From NCBI RefSeq assembly GCF_932526225.1, contig NC_064034.1, forward strand, positions 7,426,001 to 7,490,000: DNA of 64,000 nt. Direction: 5' to 3'. Origin of the DNA: Nematostella vectensis. Lineage: Eukaryota; Cnidaria; Anthozoa; Actiniaria; Edwardsiidae. The translations under genes and the position numbers were made by a program. Below are positions 21,584 to 34,760 of this stretch, piece by piece. Position 1 is the first letter of the stretch; the number at the start of each line of letters is the position of its first letter. The notes beneath the pieces are model-generated. The model was not told the DNA's origin and did no database searches. It worked only from the letters and a program-made list of their open reading frames with translations.

Positions 21584-24500
21584 CTAAAGCTGAGTGTCGT
21601 CTGCTACCGAGCCACGGCTGTCTCTTCTGTTTTCCTCTGTTGATGGCTTTTCCGAGCCTATGGAGCCCGGGCGATGACCGCGTGCGGCCTGGGCGGCATG
21701 CAGTGACGCAAGCAGATCACTTCCGGACTCTCCTCTTGACGGTGGGTTGGGCCGACCCCCCTTAGGCTTGGGCTTAACGGCGGGCGGGACTTTCGGTGCA
21801 ACAGATGACCTCGGGCTCAAGGGTGGGTCTGGGAAGGTGTCTGTTCCCTCGCGTACCTGCCAGATCGGGGGTTTGGGGTAATCGTCCGATTTATCCAGTT
21901 CAAGTGACTGACTTCTCTGAGGTGACTCCTTGGGGTTGTCGAGTTTCGCCTCGAGCGCCATTCGCAGCTCCTCTTCCTCTAACACTTTGTCCAGCTCTTC
22001 AATGGAGCGATGAGGTGAAGCGCCTCGTGGAAGGGACGTGGATCGTGGTGTCTCCGCTCCCTTCCCCTCGGAGCGTTCGTCAAGTGACAAGTCATCTCTT
22101 CCCCGGGTTCGAAGCGAGCGTTGTCTATTTACAATGTCATCTGTGGAAATGGCAGGTTTAAAACCTGAAACCCCCAACGGCGTCCCGACAGGGGTACCTG
22201 GAATTCCAAAAGGAATCCCAACTGGGGTAGAGGTCTTAGGAGGTGCGCTTATTTCTTCTATAGGGGGTTGTGGACACGGCCCCACAGGACTTCCACGATC
22301 ATTGGCACTGTCGTGCCGCTTCTTTAACGAGCCCTCCCGTTTAGGAATCCTAGGAGGACCGTTCAAGTCTTTTGCTCTATGTGACTCTCCTCCACTCAAT
22401 GATCTGGATAGATCAGTCTGGGGCGAGAACATGCTGTCTCCTTCGGTTGAATCAGGGTCCTGAATTTTGATGTAAGAAGCCGGTACAAAGCCGTCCGAGT
22501 CGCCAAGCGTTCCGTCCCACCAGTCATCATTAAAGCGCTTGAAGACGCGGATTATATCACCCTTTTTGAACGAGAGTTCTTTGGATGAACGGGCCGAGTA
22601 GTCGTACAGCGCAGCAGCGTCTCTGGGCTCGAAATCTGAGAAGAAAGACAACTTTAGATTGTGTTGGAAGGCTATTTATACACTTTCTATGGAGGCTATC
22701 AGCGACTTCAAAGCTTACGGCGGGATTCAACAGGAAGCTCAAAGTAGCCTGTTTTATGGCCGTGGATAGATTTAAAAGGTCATATGAACTAGGGCACATG
22801 CGTCTCGGACAAAAATAGACTATTGATGACTTTCAGTGGATAATCGTGTGATACATTTCTGATACATTACGTTACAGACATATAATGAGATCGGAGCTGA
22901 TATTTGACAATGACAATTTGTCTTATGCGTTTTACGTTTGAATTAGGCATATTCGCGTCTGATATATGGAAGTAGGCATATTCGTGTCAGATTCACTGTC
23001 TCTCCTATGCACTTACCCTCCTCGCTGTCACTCTCTTCAGTCTCCGAAAGTCTCGGCCCATCCGTGTCAAAGTCATTCTGAGGGAAGACTTGATCGTAGT
23101 TCTTAATGATCACTTCCATCATGCCGTTGACGTGACTCTGATATGTGATCATATCTTGCTCGCTAGGGATTCGCAGCAGAGTAGGGCCAAACACCACTGC
23201 CAAGTTATGTGCATCCATCTTGTTCTGCTCACTGTGTTCACTCACCCTACGAAACACGACGACACGATTTAGCTTTTCCAACCTTTCGGTGGTTGAAAGA
23301 GTTCGCAGTTCGCAGCTACTACTCTACTACAAAGAACATTACATCATAATGCGTAAGCGTGAAAAATACAGGGAAGAGTGGGCTACAAGTATTTTTAGCG
23401 ACCACTTAGTACGATAGTACGATTGACCTGTGCTTAACAGGACAAACCTTAAAGCGACGACAAGAAAAGAAGAAAACGCGCATTTTTTTGACGAGAGAAC
23501 GGGCGTTCAATGAACAAATGGAACTAGTAAGGAAACAATAAGAGCAAAATTAAACAAGGTGTACACAGGGAATAAACTTACTGCTTGAGAAACTTAAACA
23601 GATATTTCATAACGCGGTTGACACTGTCTGGTAGCTCATTGATGACACACGTTACTTGCCGAATAACATCTTCATTGGTCGGAAACCCTGGAAAAAGGAA
23701 AGGACCCCAGTTACTACAAACCTTACACCCGAGACAAATCCAAGGACAGCAAACCAAAAACTAGATGGCTTCCCTAGAGTACGAAAGTACTGTTATTATG
23801 ACAGTCCTGAGAAAGTACTTTTGCCAAGGATGTAGCCACAAGAAAGTCGATGAATGGGCGCTAATAATGTTCAGATGGAAAGTAAAGACATGTTCAGTAG
23901 ACATTTCCAAAATAAATGTCGATATTGAAAAGATTGAATGTGCATAGAAAATGTCCATAGAATCTTAAGAGGCAATGCGCAGAAGACATGCCAAGGAGGC
24001 TAGCTACATGTAGGTGAACATGTTCAGACGACCTGAGGAATGAAAAGAGGGCAAGTCAAAGAAAACGTTCAGAAAACATGATCAGAGGACATGTTTAGAG
24101 GTAATGGAAAGAGGGCTTGTCCAAGAAAATGTTTAGAAAATATGTTCAGAGGACATGTTATCTTTAGAGGACATGACAAAAGAGTATTCAGATAGGGCGT
24201 TCCAGAGAAAACACGATCAAAGAAAGAAAGAAAGGTTGATGCTCCCAGGAACTCTCAATGAAACACAAGCAGGCCCGTACTTAGGAATTTCCTTTGGAGG
24301 GGAGGGGGGGGGGGGGGGGGGAAGGGGTGCGAAATCCAAAAAAGTGGACCTAATTTTTCCGGGGGAGAGGGTGGGGGAGGAGTGAGTTCTCTAATAAAAA
24401 TCTGACTACCCCCGAAAAAACAAAAAGGGATTTTTTTTATGCCTTTACAGTATCTCCACGGGACGTTTATTATTGTTAGATTTGGCTACATACCAGATTG

Positions 24501-27500
24501 ATCTAACTTATGCTTTATAGTTTTGCTACAAATAGCACGCAGCTATTGAGAACCGAAAGTGGACTTTCGGCCGTTGTGTGCGGGTACGGGCCTGACAAGT
24601 AAAGTAGTACGGATTGGCAACAAGGCCATTACTACGCGTATTAGTCCCACTGCGACTCACGTGACGCTTCTATGAATTGCTGGTAATGCGAGCTTGGGAA
24701 GAGAGGGTCCTCAAGTTCACGGAAGTAGACTCGAAGCAGACCCGCCACGGCGTTGATATCCTTCCAGTGGTTAAGCCCGGCCAAGGGGTCTCGACCTATT
24801 TACACAATGCAACATATTTGTGAAAGTTTTACTATTTCACTTAGAGTTACTATACACCAAAAACTGGAATTCGACTCTGCCAAATTCTCGTCTTTAATAA
24901 TATTGAAAAATCAATAACCAGTTGGACGTTTTCGCAAGATTTTTGTAAGAACGTTGCGATTGGCCACTAAATTTGAATACTTTTTTTGTCAAAAAACATA
25001 CCACATTCGAACAGCTGCTTCATGTCATTGATATCGGTCGAAGATCCAGAGAGGCGAAAGATTCCAGGGTGATCTAGGCCTGTTGAAGCATAGAACAATG
25101 GAAAATAAGTTTTAACATATCAGAGGACCTTATTTTAATTTCAAGAAGCTTACCAAATCTCTTGATAAATCGCACACAGCTTTCAACAACTTCTGGAATC
25201 TCCCTTCCTGTTATCTGTTTAATAGAAAGTTGAAAAGAATTTGCTGTCTTTGTTTGGTACATAGAATGTGACATTCAGTATGCAATATTCTCTGAATAAA
25301 GGGCATTTATTAATATTAGGCAGTTACACTTGACGGCTGGCATTCCTGTTGCAAAATGTATGAAAAATAATTTTAAAGGTTTCCTCGTCTATTTGTTAAA
25401 GTTGTAGGCAAATACCTACAAAGCTTGAATGAGAGGGCCAAAACTTTTTCAACCTTTTACTGGAATATGTGGTTTCAATGTCAGCTAACCTTAAGGTATT
25501 GTTCTAGATTACATCCAAAGATCTTGGTCTTCTTCTGAATTGACTCAAGAATCTTGGCTGTCTTGGCAGAGTTAGCACTGACCATCATCTGCCTATGAGT
25601 CGCTCTCCTACAAAACACAAGACATTAAAAAACTAGGCTATATCATTGTCAGAGGAATGTTCAAAAGGACATTTTCAGATAACTCCAATATGGAACATTT
25701 AGCAACCAGACAATATTATCTTTTCTTAAAAACAATAACAGAATGAGATTTCCCTTCAATGCTGGATAAATATCCGCTGCAACAAACGCACCTTCTACCA
25801 ACTGTGTCCTCTGTAACTTCACCTATAACATAAGTAAAAGAACTTTAATTTTTGGATGTGATAATATGCCGTACTGCTTTATTCACATTGGAGGTAAAAA
25901 TGAAATAAAATATACATTTCAAGTAATCAAACGTTTTGCACAAATAAAATAAATCAGTGTGTTAGTAAAAATAAAGGCTTAAAACTTTAAAATCTTTCAT
26001 TTGGGGAAAAAGAAACTATTACAGATACAATTATTTTGTTAGCATACACTGTAGTTATTAGGTCATAATCAATTAAACTTCAATTAAACTATACATATAC
26101 TCAGTTAATATTTTTAAAATGTTGTAAGGTGTGTACATCAGAACGTTTAATTTGGAGAAAAAGTGAAAAACAAAAGTATTTTGTGTTACAGTATAAGCAT
26201 GTAATACATCAACTAACTCACCTAAAGTCTTAACTAGAGTCTGATTCTCTGCTGCAATTCGGATTTTTAGACTACTTGTCATAATATATTCTCTGAGTTT
26301 CTGAAAGGAAAGAAATAGCACATTTTCAGAAAAAGACATTGTCTTTTCATGCATGATGAATTGTGAAAATGGAAATTAAATGTCCAACTAAAGGGTGGAT
26401 CTTTGCATCCATGCCCCTCTCACCCCTAACACAAAACTTCATGTTTGTCTTCCTCTGCAAAACAAAAGTAATAAAGAAATTGGCTTACCGTGACATAGTA
26501 CATCTCAAGGTCATCGCTGCTGTTCTTGATGGATTGACAGTTCATTACACCAGTCACCATGTCTGTCTCACCATTTGCCATTTTATTCATCTCCAAGTCC
26601 CACTGCTTGTACATCTCTTTCAGGGCATCTGCCGTAGCTTCCACTGTCTTGTGGATCTGTGGCATAAGGCAGAAATCAAGTACTCTCCTAGAGTTGATGA
26701 GCAATAATGATGCAAACAGAGCTTACATTGCTGGCCAAAACAACCAACATTGCTGGCACAGCTATAACTTAAAGACCCCCTCTCCAGTGAAGTCTATTGA
26801 GTGCAACATGTTTAGGGAGGAACCTTAGTCATATTTTTCTTCTGAGGCGAGGTGCTTATTCAGGGGAGGTGTTTATTCAACCAATTACAATAATGAAACA
26901 TGTTGTGTAAACAGTAATGCTATGTGCCTCTTCAAGAAATGACAGCAGTGTTCATTCATGTTCCCCATTATTTTGCTTCTTATTCAGTTACTCCCTATTA
27001 TAGACTATCAGAGTTTCAACCAAGGGTGCCAGGGTAATAGGTACCAATCCTTATGTGGCTACCTTACCTCGTCTGTCTCAGCTTTTATCTGCTTCAGTCT
27101 TTCAAACAATTCGCAGTGGAAGTCAACAATATCAATCTGCTGTGGTGTAATCTGACATGACTAAACAACAAATTATAATGAATGAGAAAATGGCTTAAAA
27201 ACACTAATGCACAAGAAATTATACTGTGTAGAAAACGCCGGTACTCAGAATTGGCATAGCTGAAGATGCACAGTCTTAGGTATTATTATATTGAAAAAAC
27301 GGCATTTGACGATCCTTCTATAAGAAATGACCCACTATATGGCTGCCTGAGTACCCTGAACACCCCCTGTGGAAAATATCTATAAGAACTAAGCCTTTAA
27401 AATGGAGAATATCATATATACTGTACCTCCTCTTCGGAGTATGGAAGATACTGAAACTTGAAGGGTATAGCAAATATGGAAAGATTATCTTCAAAGAAGT

Positions 27501-30500
27501 ATTTCTTGTCCAAATCAGGATTAATAGTGAGCTTGGCCTCTTGAACAACATTCATAGAGTGGATGGTGGCTGCTGAAGCATTTGTTTCTGCTTGGGTGTA
27601 AGCTGCAATTGCTCTTTCAAATGAATCATGGAAGTTGAAATCAAAGCCCTGGGAATCGAAAAAGGTAAACCTTAGTCATTACCAAGAAGATGATTAACGA
27701 ATTTCTGACTTGAATTATAATTGATATAAAATTTGCAGTGGCTATATGCCCGACAGTCGGGAAAGGTCCTCAATAGACTTAATTCCTGACAGTTTTTGAT
27801 TTATTTAAATAAGCCAGTAAATTGTCGACCTACTGAGTTTAAATTATTCTATATTTTGTTAAGAAAGGGCAAAACAATCTAAGTTCAGCTTTGTTGTTTG
27901 TTGTTGTCAAATGTTTTTGTTGTCTATGTACACTATAAAATCGTAATTTTACTGCCATTTATTTTAGTGCCAATATGCTGCTAAATGTTGGAAGTTCTCA
28001 ATTTGCTAAAATATAACGGTAGATTGTCAATCTTGTGAGTTCAATGTATTCTATACAGTAGTAGTTTAGACAGGTGAAGCTAATCTGATCTTTATTTGTT
28101 AGAACTGATTGTTTTTTGTTGCTTGTATACAATAATAACACCTTTCTCAAATGTGTTATTATTGTAGCAGATAAAATTCAAGTGTTACTAAAATAGCGAT
28201 TTTATGGTGTATACAAGCAAGGAAAAATATAAAATTCTGACAACAAAGGGCAATTCAGATTCACTTGCCTTTTCCAACAAATATACAATACTTTTAGCTC
28301 ACAAGGCTGACAACTTACCATAATATTTTTGTAAATTGAAAACTGCCAACATTTAGCAGCATGTAGTAGAAAATTGGCACTAAAATTATGATGTTATGGT
28401 GTAGATAGACGGAGAAAAACATTCACAAACCGAAAACAAAGCTCAACTCAGATTAGCTTGTCCTTTCTAAACAAATATATAACACTTTGTACTTACTAGA
28501 TTGACAATTTATTGGCATTTAGTCCATTGAGGACTTTTCCTAACTGTCAGGCATATAGCCACTGCATTGAAAATTAGGGTGACTGCAAATAAATGAGCCG
28601 GGATTCTTATATTAAGTATTATTTCTCTACATTGTGAGTTTATAAAGTACTACAATTCAATTGTGGATGGATGTTTGAAGAATACTGTATTCTAAAAGGT
28701 ACATAGTGTACATAATAAGAAAGTTGGCTGATTGACATTCTTTAAGAACTGAAAGGTATCCTTACTTCTTAACACATGTTTACAACTGTTACTTACATCC
28801 ACAAGATCCCCAAGGCAGTTGGTGTAGTAATATTGCAGGAAGCTATTGGTGGACTTTAAAGCCAGCACATACTCATTCTTTGCCTTGACACTCTTTCTTT
28901 TGTTCTCAGAATATCTCTGCTGGTGCTGAAGGAGATAATAACACTGGTTAAGACTTTCTCAAATTATTCAGTTACCCAGTTATTGTACCTTAAACTGAAA
29001 GGGAAGGTGGGGGTAATTGCTGGTGGTAAATGCTGTACTTTAGCTTTAGATGGGGGCATTATGGTTATAATAGAGTTCTTACCTTTTCCTTTTGTTTTGT
29101 CATCTTCTCATTTTTCCTACCCGACTCTTCTGATTTAGAGAGGGCTATCTCTGTACTCTTTAGCTTCGATTCAGCAGTTTTGCTTTCACCAAACATTGTG
29201 TGGTACTTCCGGAGTTTCTGGAAATCAATTCACCCAGTATAGATTGTAATCTACTGTACGGGGCGGAACCAGAAATTCCAAAAAGGGGGAGCTGAAGCAA
29301 GGGTTCCAAGGGAAAGGGGGGGATTTATTGTTCTTCCATCGGAAGAAGTCTTATATTTCTTGTTATTTTTTTCTGCCAAATGTCTGAAAAAAGGGGGGCA
29401 GGGGCAGGCTCGGCCCACCCCCCCCTAGATCGCCCCCCCTAGATCGGCCCCCCCTAGATCGGACCCCCCCCTAGATCGGACCCCCCTAGATTGCCCCCCC
29501 CCCCTAGATCGGCCCCTGAAATACTTTTTGTACAGTAAGATGTATGTGTACTGTTTTGTAAAAAAAGAAAAGAAAAAGTGAATGAATGATATGATATTGG
29601 AGATAATGATTCTCACAAAATTACAGTATATACTACAAGACCATTCCATGACTACCATACTTTACATGACCTACCCTTTGCAACTCATGGACAGTTTTGC
29701 AAAGTTCATCTTGCAGAATCAATCCTGCCTCTCTACACTGAAAGATAAATTGATAAAATTCACAAACAACAACAACAATAATAATACAATATTAAAATAA
29801 AAGGAACAGACCATTTTATATTTGAGTCAGTAATGAAAACCTTAAAAAAAATAAGCAAGCCAAAATCTCAATTGAACAAAAAATCTTTGGGTAAAAGGGA
29901 CATAAGATAAATATTAAGAGAGAAAAAATGCTTCCTCCCTCAGATATTAAATGGTTGATTCCTAACAATAACAACAAAAAGAAAACACTAAAGCTGAAAT
30001 AGTAGAATCACAAAACAAAACAACTACCTTCTTTGATATTCGCTGATAGTCATCGCTCATGGACATAAATCTATTTGCAATATTATTAGCCAGATTATCA
30101 CTGAAGCTCTGGCGTTGTTTGGCTCTGTTTTTTGTCTCAACCAGTAGTTTGTGCCACACATCCATTGTTGTAGACCTCTCTTTCCTAGAAACAATAAGAG
30201 TTCATGTTACCCCTAGTATATCAATTATGTATTTTTCACTCAAAAGCAATGAATTCAAGTTGCATTTTATTTTTCACAACCAAAATCACATGGCAACCTA
30301 TGCCCATACCAAATGAAGAAAGTTAATGAAGTTAATGAAACTTTAAAGCACCTTTGGGCTTTGAATTTCTGCAGTCTGTCTAGGAATCTGTCAGAAAGGC
30401 GATCGAGATTCTTGCTGTATTCTGTTTCAACTTCAGACATCTTTTTGCAGTATTCCTGCAGATCTGCCAGGAACAGCACCTTCCCTTCAGTACGTGCATC

Positions 30501-33201
30501 ATAGCCTTTTAGTTGCTCGCTCAGCAATTGGCGGATTTCTGTAATTAAAAGAATTAGCATTAATTCATCAAATGGAAGATTTTATAAGCTTTTTGCAATC
30601 TCAACTATAATCTAGAAGTGAAAATTTAGACACAGTTGATTTACTTATTGTTTTAACTTCTTTCCTATTCAGCAATGCAAGAAGTCTTTAATTTTTTTAG
30701 ACTTCCGTATTCACTCGAATAAGCGCCCCATCGCTCATTAAATTTTTGACTGTCAGATGGGGTGCTTATTCAGGGGGAGGCACTTATTTAAAAGGGCAAA
30801 TTTCGAACAAAAGGCCAAAGTGTTTTTATTCATTTAATATTAGTTTTATACTACATCAGTTTCTTTACTCTATATCATTATTACAACTTGAAGCAGCTTT
30901 TTTCAATTTTCATCCATTAAATGTTCTCTTTCCCTTTCTATGAGCTCCAGTGCTTTTTTAGAACTACAATATAATATTCATTTTATTTAGTTACATAAAA
31001 CCTCAGGAGGAGAGAGGGGCGCTTATTCAGGGGAGGCGCTTATAAATAGTTTTGGTTTAAAGGGGGCGTTTATTCGGGGGAGGGGCTTATTCGAGTAAAT
31101 ATGAGTTTAAAATTACAGTTAAACAGTTAAATGCATCTGGTTCCTTATAAATTAAAATAAAATGCAGGATGTACTGGATATACATAACATTTCATGTACA
31201 GTCTATGCTAAAATACTTCCACTTACATATATAAAAGGTTTTTATCTTTAAATATAAGTAACACAAAACACCAATAAACTCTAATTTATAAATCATGTGA
31301 ATATGTGTACTCTATTCAACACATAGTACAAAAATTCATATAATATTAAATACTCACTACTAAAAAATCCAGTTGCAATTTATTCATGATCAATCACTTG
31401 AAGCACATATAAGCATACACCATTACAAACAGGAATTTTATCAAGAGCCTTATAAAGGAATGGAATCAGGAAAAAGAATCATATGACATATTTTATAAAC
31501 TGATTGATGTGAACACTTACCCAAAAAGGATTTCAAATTTGTGCCATTGGTTTTTTTGTTTTGTTTTTAGGTTTATAAAGAGCACATGGTCTTATTAAGA
31601 GAGAGAAAAAAGCCTAGGGATATGCTTGGCTAACCAGCATGTGGTGATGGCTCTCGTACTCACAGTAATTGCCTTTAAAACTATTTCAGATTATAAATTA
31701 ATTACAACAATCAATAAGGCTTTCAAAGGAGGGATTAATTTTTTTGAAGCAGAACAATAAAGTTTTATGAGATTATGTCTTATGAAGCTAGGCTTACAAT
31801 TTATATTCCAATTCAATAAAAATATAAAAACATATTGGTATTTTTTCAACATTTTGAACTTGAATAATACATCACAATCATGGTTTATTTGGACGCCTCA
31901 AGAGCAAAGTAATACAAAAGTGAAAGCCAAGTTGACTCCTGAGGTCTAACATAAAGTCTTCTTATGCTGTTAACATATTCTTTTTCAAATGGCTTGTTAT
32001 GACCTTAAAAGAGAAATAGTCCCTGAAGCTATAAAACAATAAAAACAAAAATAAAAGATTTCTAGCACCTGTATCCAAGATTTTGGAAATGAGACATGTA
32101 ATTGCCTGTGACTAGACATATACATTGACATATAACAGGGCTGTTAGCTTGAAGAACATTAGAACAGTCAGTTAGTCAGGCTGACACATTCGATCTAGAA
32201 ATAATGTACAACAACAAAGTCACATACAATTAAAACAGTTATTGTCCACAATAAATCAAATAACCGACTACAAGTATTTTATTTCAGTTTTATACGTTTA
32301 TTCTTTTGTTTCTTAATCGCTTACGGCTCGCCTGTGCCTGTTTTATTTGGTTAATCTTCCAATCTTTGCTGAAGGACCATGATCGAAGGCTAAAGTAAAA
32401 ATGTACAAATATAGCAATTCAAGTTGTCTATTACTATAATCGTGAAGTATCGATTTCTGAATACCTTTAATGATGACACAATAACAAGCACTTCTCAGCC
32501 AGGAAAGAAAGATTTTCATGTAAATACATCATTGATGAATATATAATTGAACAAACTATAACTGGGGGCTTTCGAATTGTTTGACAATCGAATGGTCAGT
32601 TTCAACTGATGCTCACGGGAAAAAAACAAAAGGGCAACTCGAAAGCGCAGAGTTTATAAATAGGATATTCAATTGGTTCTGAACATATGAATGTATTAAG
32701 TACAGTCGACAAACTGGACAATCCAGAAAAGCAAATAAAATTCTTGGTTGGCAAAGAACGCAAACAAAATCTCGCACTTCCTTTATAGGGATACAAGCTT
32801 CCTATCCTTCATCCGACGAAGCACGTCCAGTCTATATCAAACCTATGGTCTCTCCGTAAGCTCAGCATACCAGGTTTTAAAAGAAATAGGAAGTCGCTAT
32901 CCGAACTCCCTAGTTGAATGGGAAATAAGAGATCACCAACAGTTTATCTTTGAAAAGATGTCGAGTTGCTCTGAAAGAATCGTCCCGATCCCATTTCAAA
33001 AGACACATGGCCTACACCGGAAAGAAAGCACATCGACAGAAGCCACATATATATATTTATACAATATAGAGTGATACTTCAAATGTGGAGACCAGCTCAA
33101 GTAGATATGATTTCGTGAGGTACCTACGCGCTTTCTTTCCTACCTTTTGTCTGGTTTTCAAATTCAACTTGGGCTGCCTTGCCCTTTTTCGTCGCCGACA
33201 T
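21584..33201 (-). CDS. srGAP: SLIT-ROBO Rho GTPase-activating protein (srGAP), complete
   Basis: Eighteen exons read on the minus strand: 33201-33144, 30538-30352, 30184-30028, 29737-29675, 29217-29083, 28925-28797, 27648-27427, 27160-27068, 26656-26489, 26300-26222, 25822-25792, 25607-25490, 25214-25154, 25079-25002, 24795-24661, 23687-23582, 23246-23017, 22635-21584. They give 1033 residues, the usual srGAP size. Residues 20-330 or so form the F-BAR membrane-bending coiled coil (EVETEYSKNLDRLSDRF; RYSENKRKSVKAKNEYV). Residues 481-665 form the RhoGAP domain with GIFR and its arginine finger at about residue 509, plus AHNLAVVFGPTL. Residues 688-742 form an SH3 domain (ALYDYSARSSKELSF, DDWWDG). 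A Ser/Pro-rich tail follows. Family proteins turn off Rac/Cdc42 at curved membranes during cell migration and protrusion. Introns carry several repeats. Only the assignment of the smallest exon (31 nt) is less certain. Confidence 0.93.
23950..24190. repeat. Diverged short tandem repeat in an srGAP intron
   Basis: Irregular repetition of words like agaaaatgttcagaggacatg about every 20-50 bases. A G-rich low-complexity tract follows at about 24296-24330. Confidence 0.5.
26835..26885. repeat. GCGCTTATT-type dispersed repeat, short fragment
   Basis: Contains gaggtgcttattcaggggag and gtgtttattcaacc, matching the phrases of the larger copies at 4497-4885 and 30705-31107. It lies in an srGAP intron. 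Confidence 0.4.
27735..28568. mobile_element. Foldback-like element with nested long inverted repeats in an srGAP intron
   Basis: The ends are inverted copies: gcagtggctatatgcccgac at 27737 against its reverse complement near 28568. Inside, the left roughly 300 bp (including gctgctaaatgttgg) pairs imperfectly with the right roughly 300 bp. A second, inner inverted pair (acaataataacac / gtgttattattgt) sits at about 28130-28170. The whole element therefore reads as about four 200-bp units in alternating orientation. No coding capacity. Confidence 0.7.
29420..29515. repeat. CTAGATCGGCCCCCC minisatellite
   Basis: About six tandem copies of a 15-17 base unit (cctagatcggccccc with a variable C run), inside an srGAP intron. 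Confidence 0.85.
30705..31107. repeat. GCGCTTATT-type dispersed repeat, copy 2 (MITE-like)
   Basis: It opens with ccgtattcactcgaataagc and closes with ggggcttattcgagtaaata, so the ends are inverted copies of about 25 bp. The inner G-rich phrases (ggggtgcttattcaggggg, gcgcttattcaggggagg) repeat several times. Located in the first intron of srGAP. Confidence 0.65.
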
Positions 33202-34760
33202 TTCAGCAAGGATTCAGCCCGTGATTCGTAAAGCCATTGAACTTTTGAACAACTGGGAGGAGTTCAAAGCAGTACGAGGGTGTTCTCGTGATACAGGACC
33301 CTAAGATCAAGCAATCCACTTTGTTTTCCACTGCTAAAAGACCAAAGAAATAACATCAGTTATGCCGGAAGAAAAACATTGCTTTACTGCGAGCCAGCCG
33401 AGGCCAAATCATTGCCCAGGCTTGCTCGGTTAACATGCATACGAGGCTATATTTTCTTTCGGGGAAACGGGAGAAAAGAATTCGTTATTATCACAAGGGG
33501 AGGGGAGGCTAGGGAATTCTAGTGCTAAGGAATAGAAGTTATCCTTCAGCATGAAATGATCAAAAATAAAAGACGCCAATGATTGATGTTTTTTAAATGT
33601 AGTAGTTTAGCTCAAAATGAGGTGACTGTTCTTTAGATATTTTAGTTGTTTTTTCTCAACACAGTGTAGAGGGGGTGGGGGCTTTAGCCTACTCATTATA
33701 TGACAGACTTTTCGTAATTTTTTCTAACTTATCCTTCTTCATCATATATTTCACCCCCTGTACTAAATATGCTGCATGCCCCTTGATGGTGCCTTTTACT
33801 TCTGTTCCAGTAGGCTCCTGAAGGATGTGATGTTGAAATCCTGTTTTTTAATAGCTGCTATTGTTCAACTTTTCTGGCTTCCTAGTCACCATTTTTTCCA
33901 AGCCCTTTCCTGGTAGTGGAAATCCTGTCCCTGGTAATCCAAAGCTTCTTGGCCAAAAATAAAGGTCTGTTTCACCTTTTCAGGCCCTAGTGTACTGCAA
34001 TTTTCAATATAAAGCAAACTCTTGATGGCAATTTCAATGGTTAAATCAAATTCTTGAAATATATTCATTGGCTGACTCTGAAATTGTCACCTCTCCACAA
34101 GGTGCTGGCCAGTAAAAAGGCACCAGGTGCAATTTCAATAGAATTACAAAAGTCAGAAGCCAGTTAAACAGTTGGAAATTGTTGATAAGGGATCTACTTT
34201 TCCTTCTGATCATTAAACTATTTCGGGACTCATCCATGTACATTCTTGTGTACTTGATGACAAATAAAAATGTCTATCTATATGATCCCCCAAACAAACA
34301 AAGCCCATCACCACCCTACACTGGAATACACCTTGATGTACACAATATTATGGTTGAAGCTCATGAATAACCACATAATTGTGAAACAATCTTCTAGTAG
34401 CTATAAGAGGAGTTGTTTCTACATTTCTAGGCTAAACATATAACATACTTGAAAAAGAACCAATGGTAAAAAATAATTTATTGTGCAAAACAAGGGTTGT
34501 ACAAAGTATATACTGAAGCTCTCCTCAGAATAAACTCATTGTGTAAGGAAATGAAATAAACTTATTGTGTAAGCAAATGATGAAAAAGCAGAATGTTAGG
34601 AAGGAATATATTTACATGATTGTGTAGGAACCTGTTGTTGCCCAAACAATCATGATGTTTGATTAACAGTAAAATATTTTCCTACTACAATTGTAGTAAA
34701 CTTAGTAGAAGTTCAATATTCTCCTATTATTGCTGTAGTAAGTTGTTAAATGAAAATCTG
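33202..34760. other. Intergenic DNA between the srGAP start and the TMA7 end
   Basis: Contains the srGAP promoter and 5' UTR region (near 33202-33400) and the 3' UTR of TMA7, with a TTTATT at 34477-34482 as a possible minus-strand polyadenylation signal. No other gene was seen. Confidence 0.4.

Noticed and set aside
21796-22463. Plus-strand open frames opposite the last srGAP exon
   Set aside because: These are shadows of the Ser/Pro-rich C-terminal exon, whose minus-strand frame begins with a clear SH3 domain.
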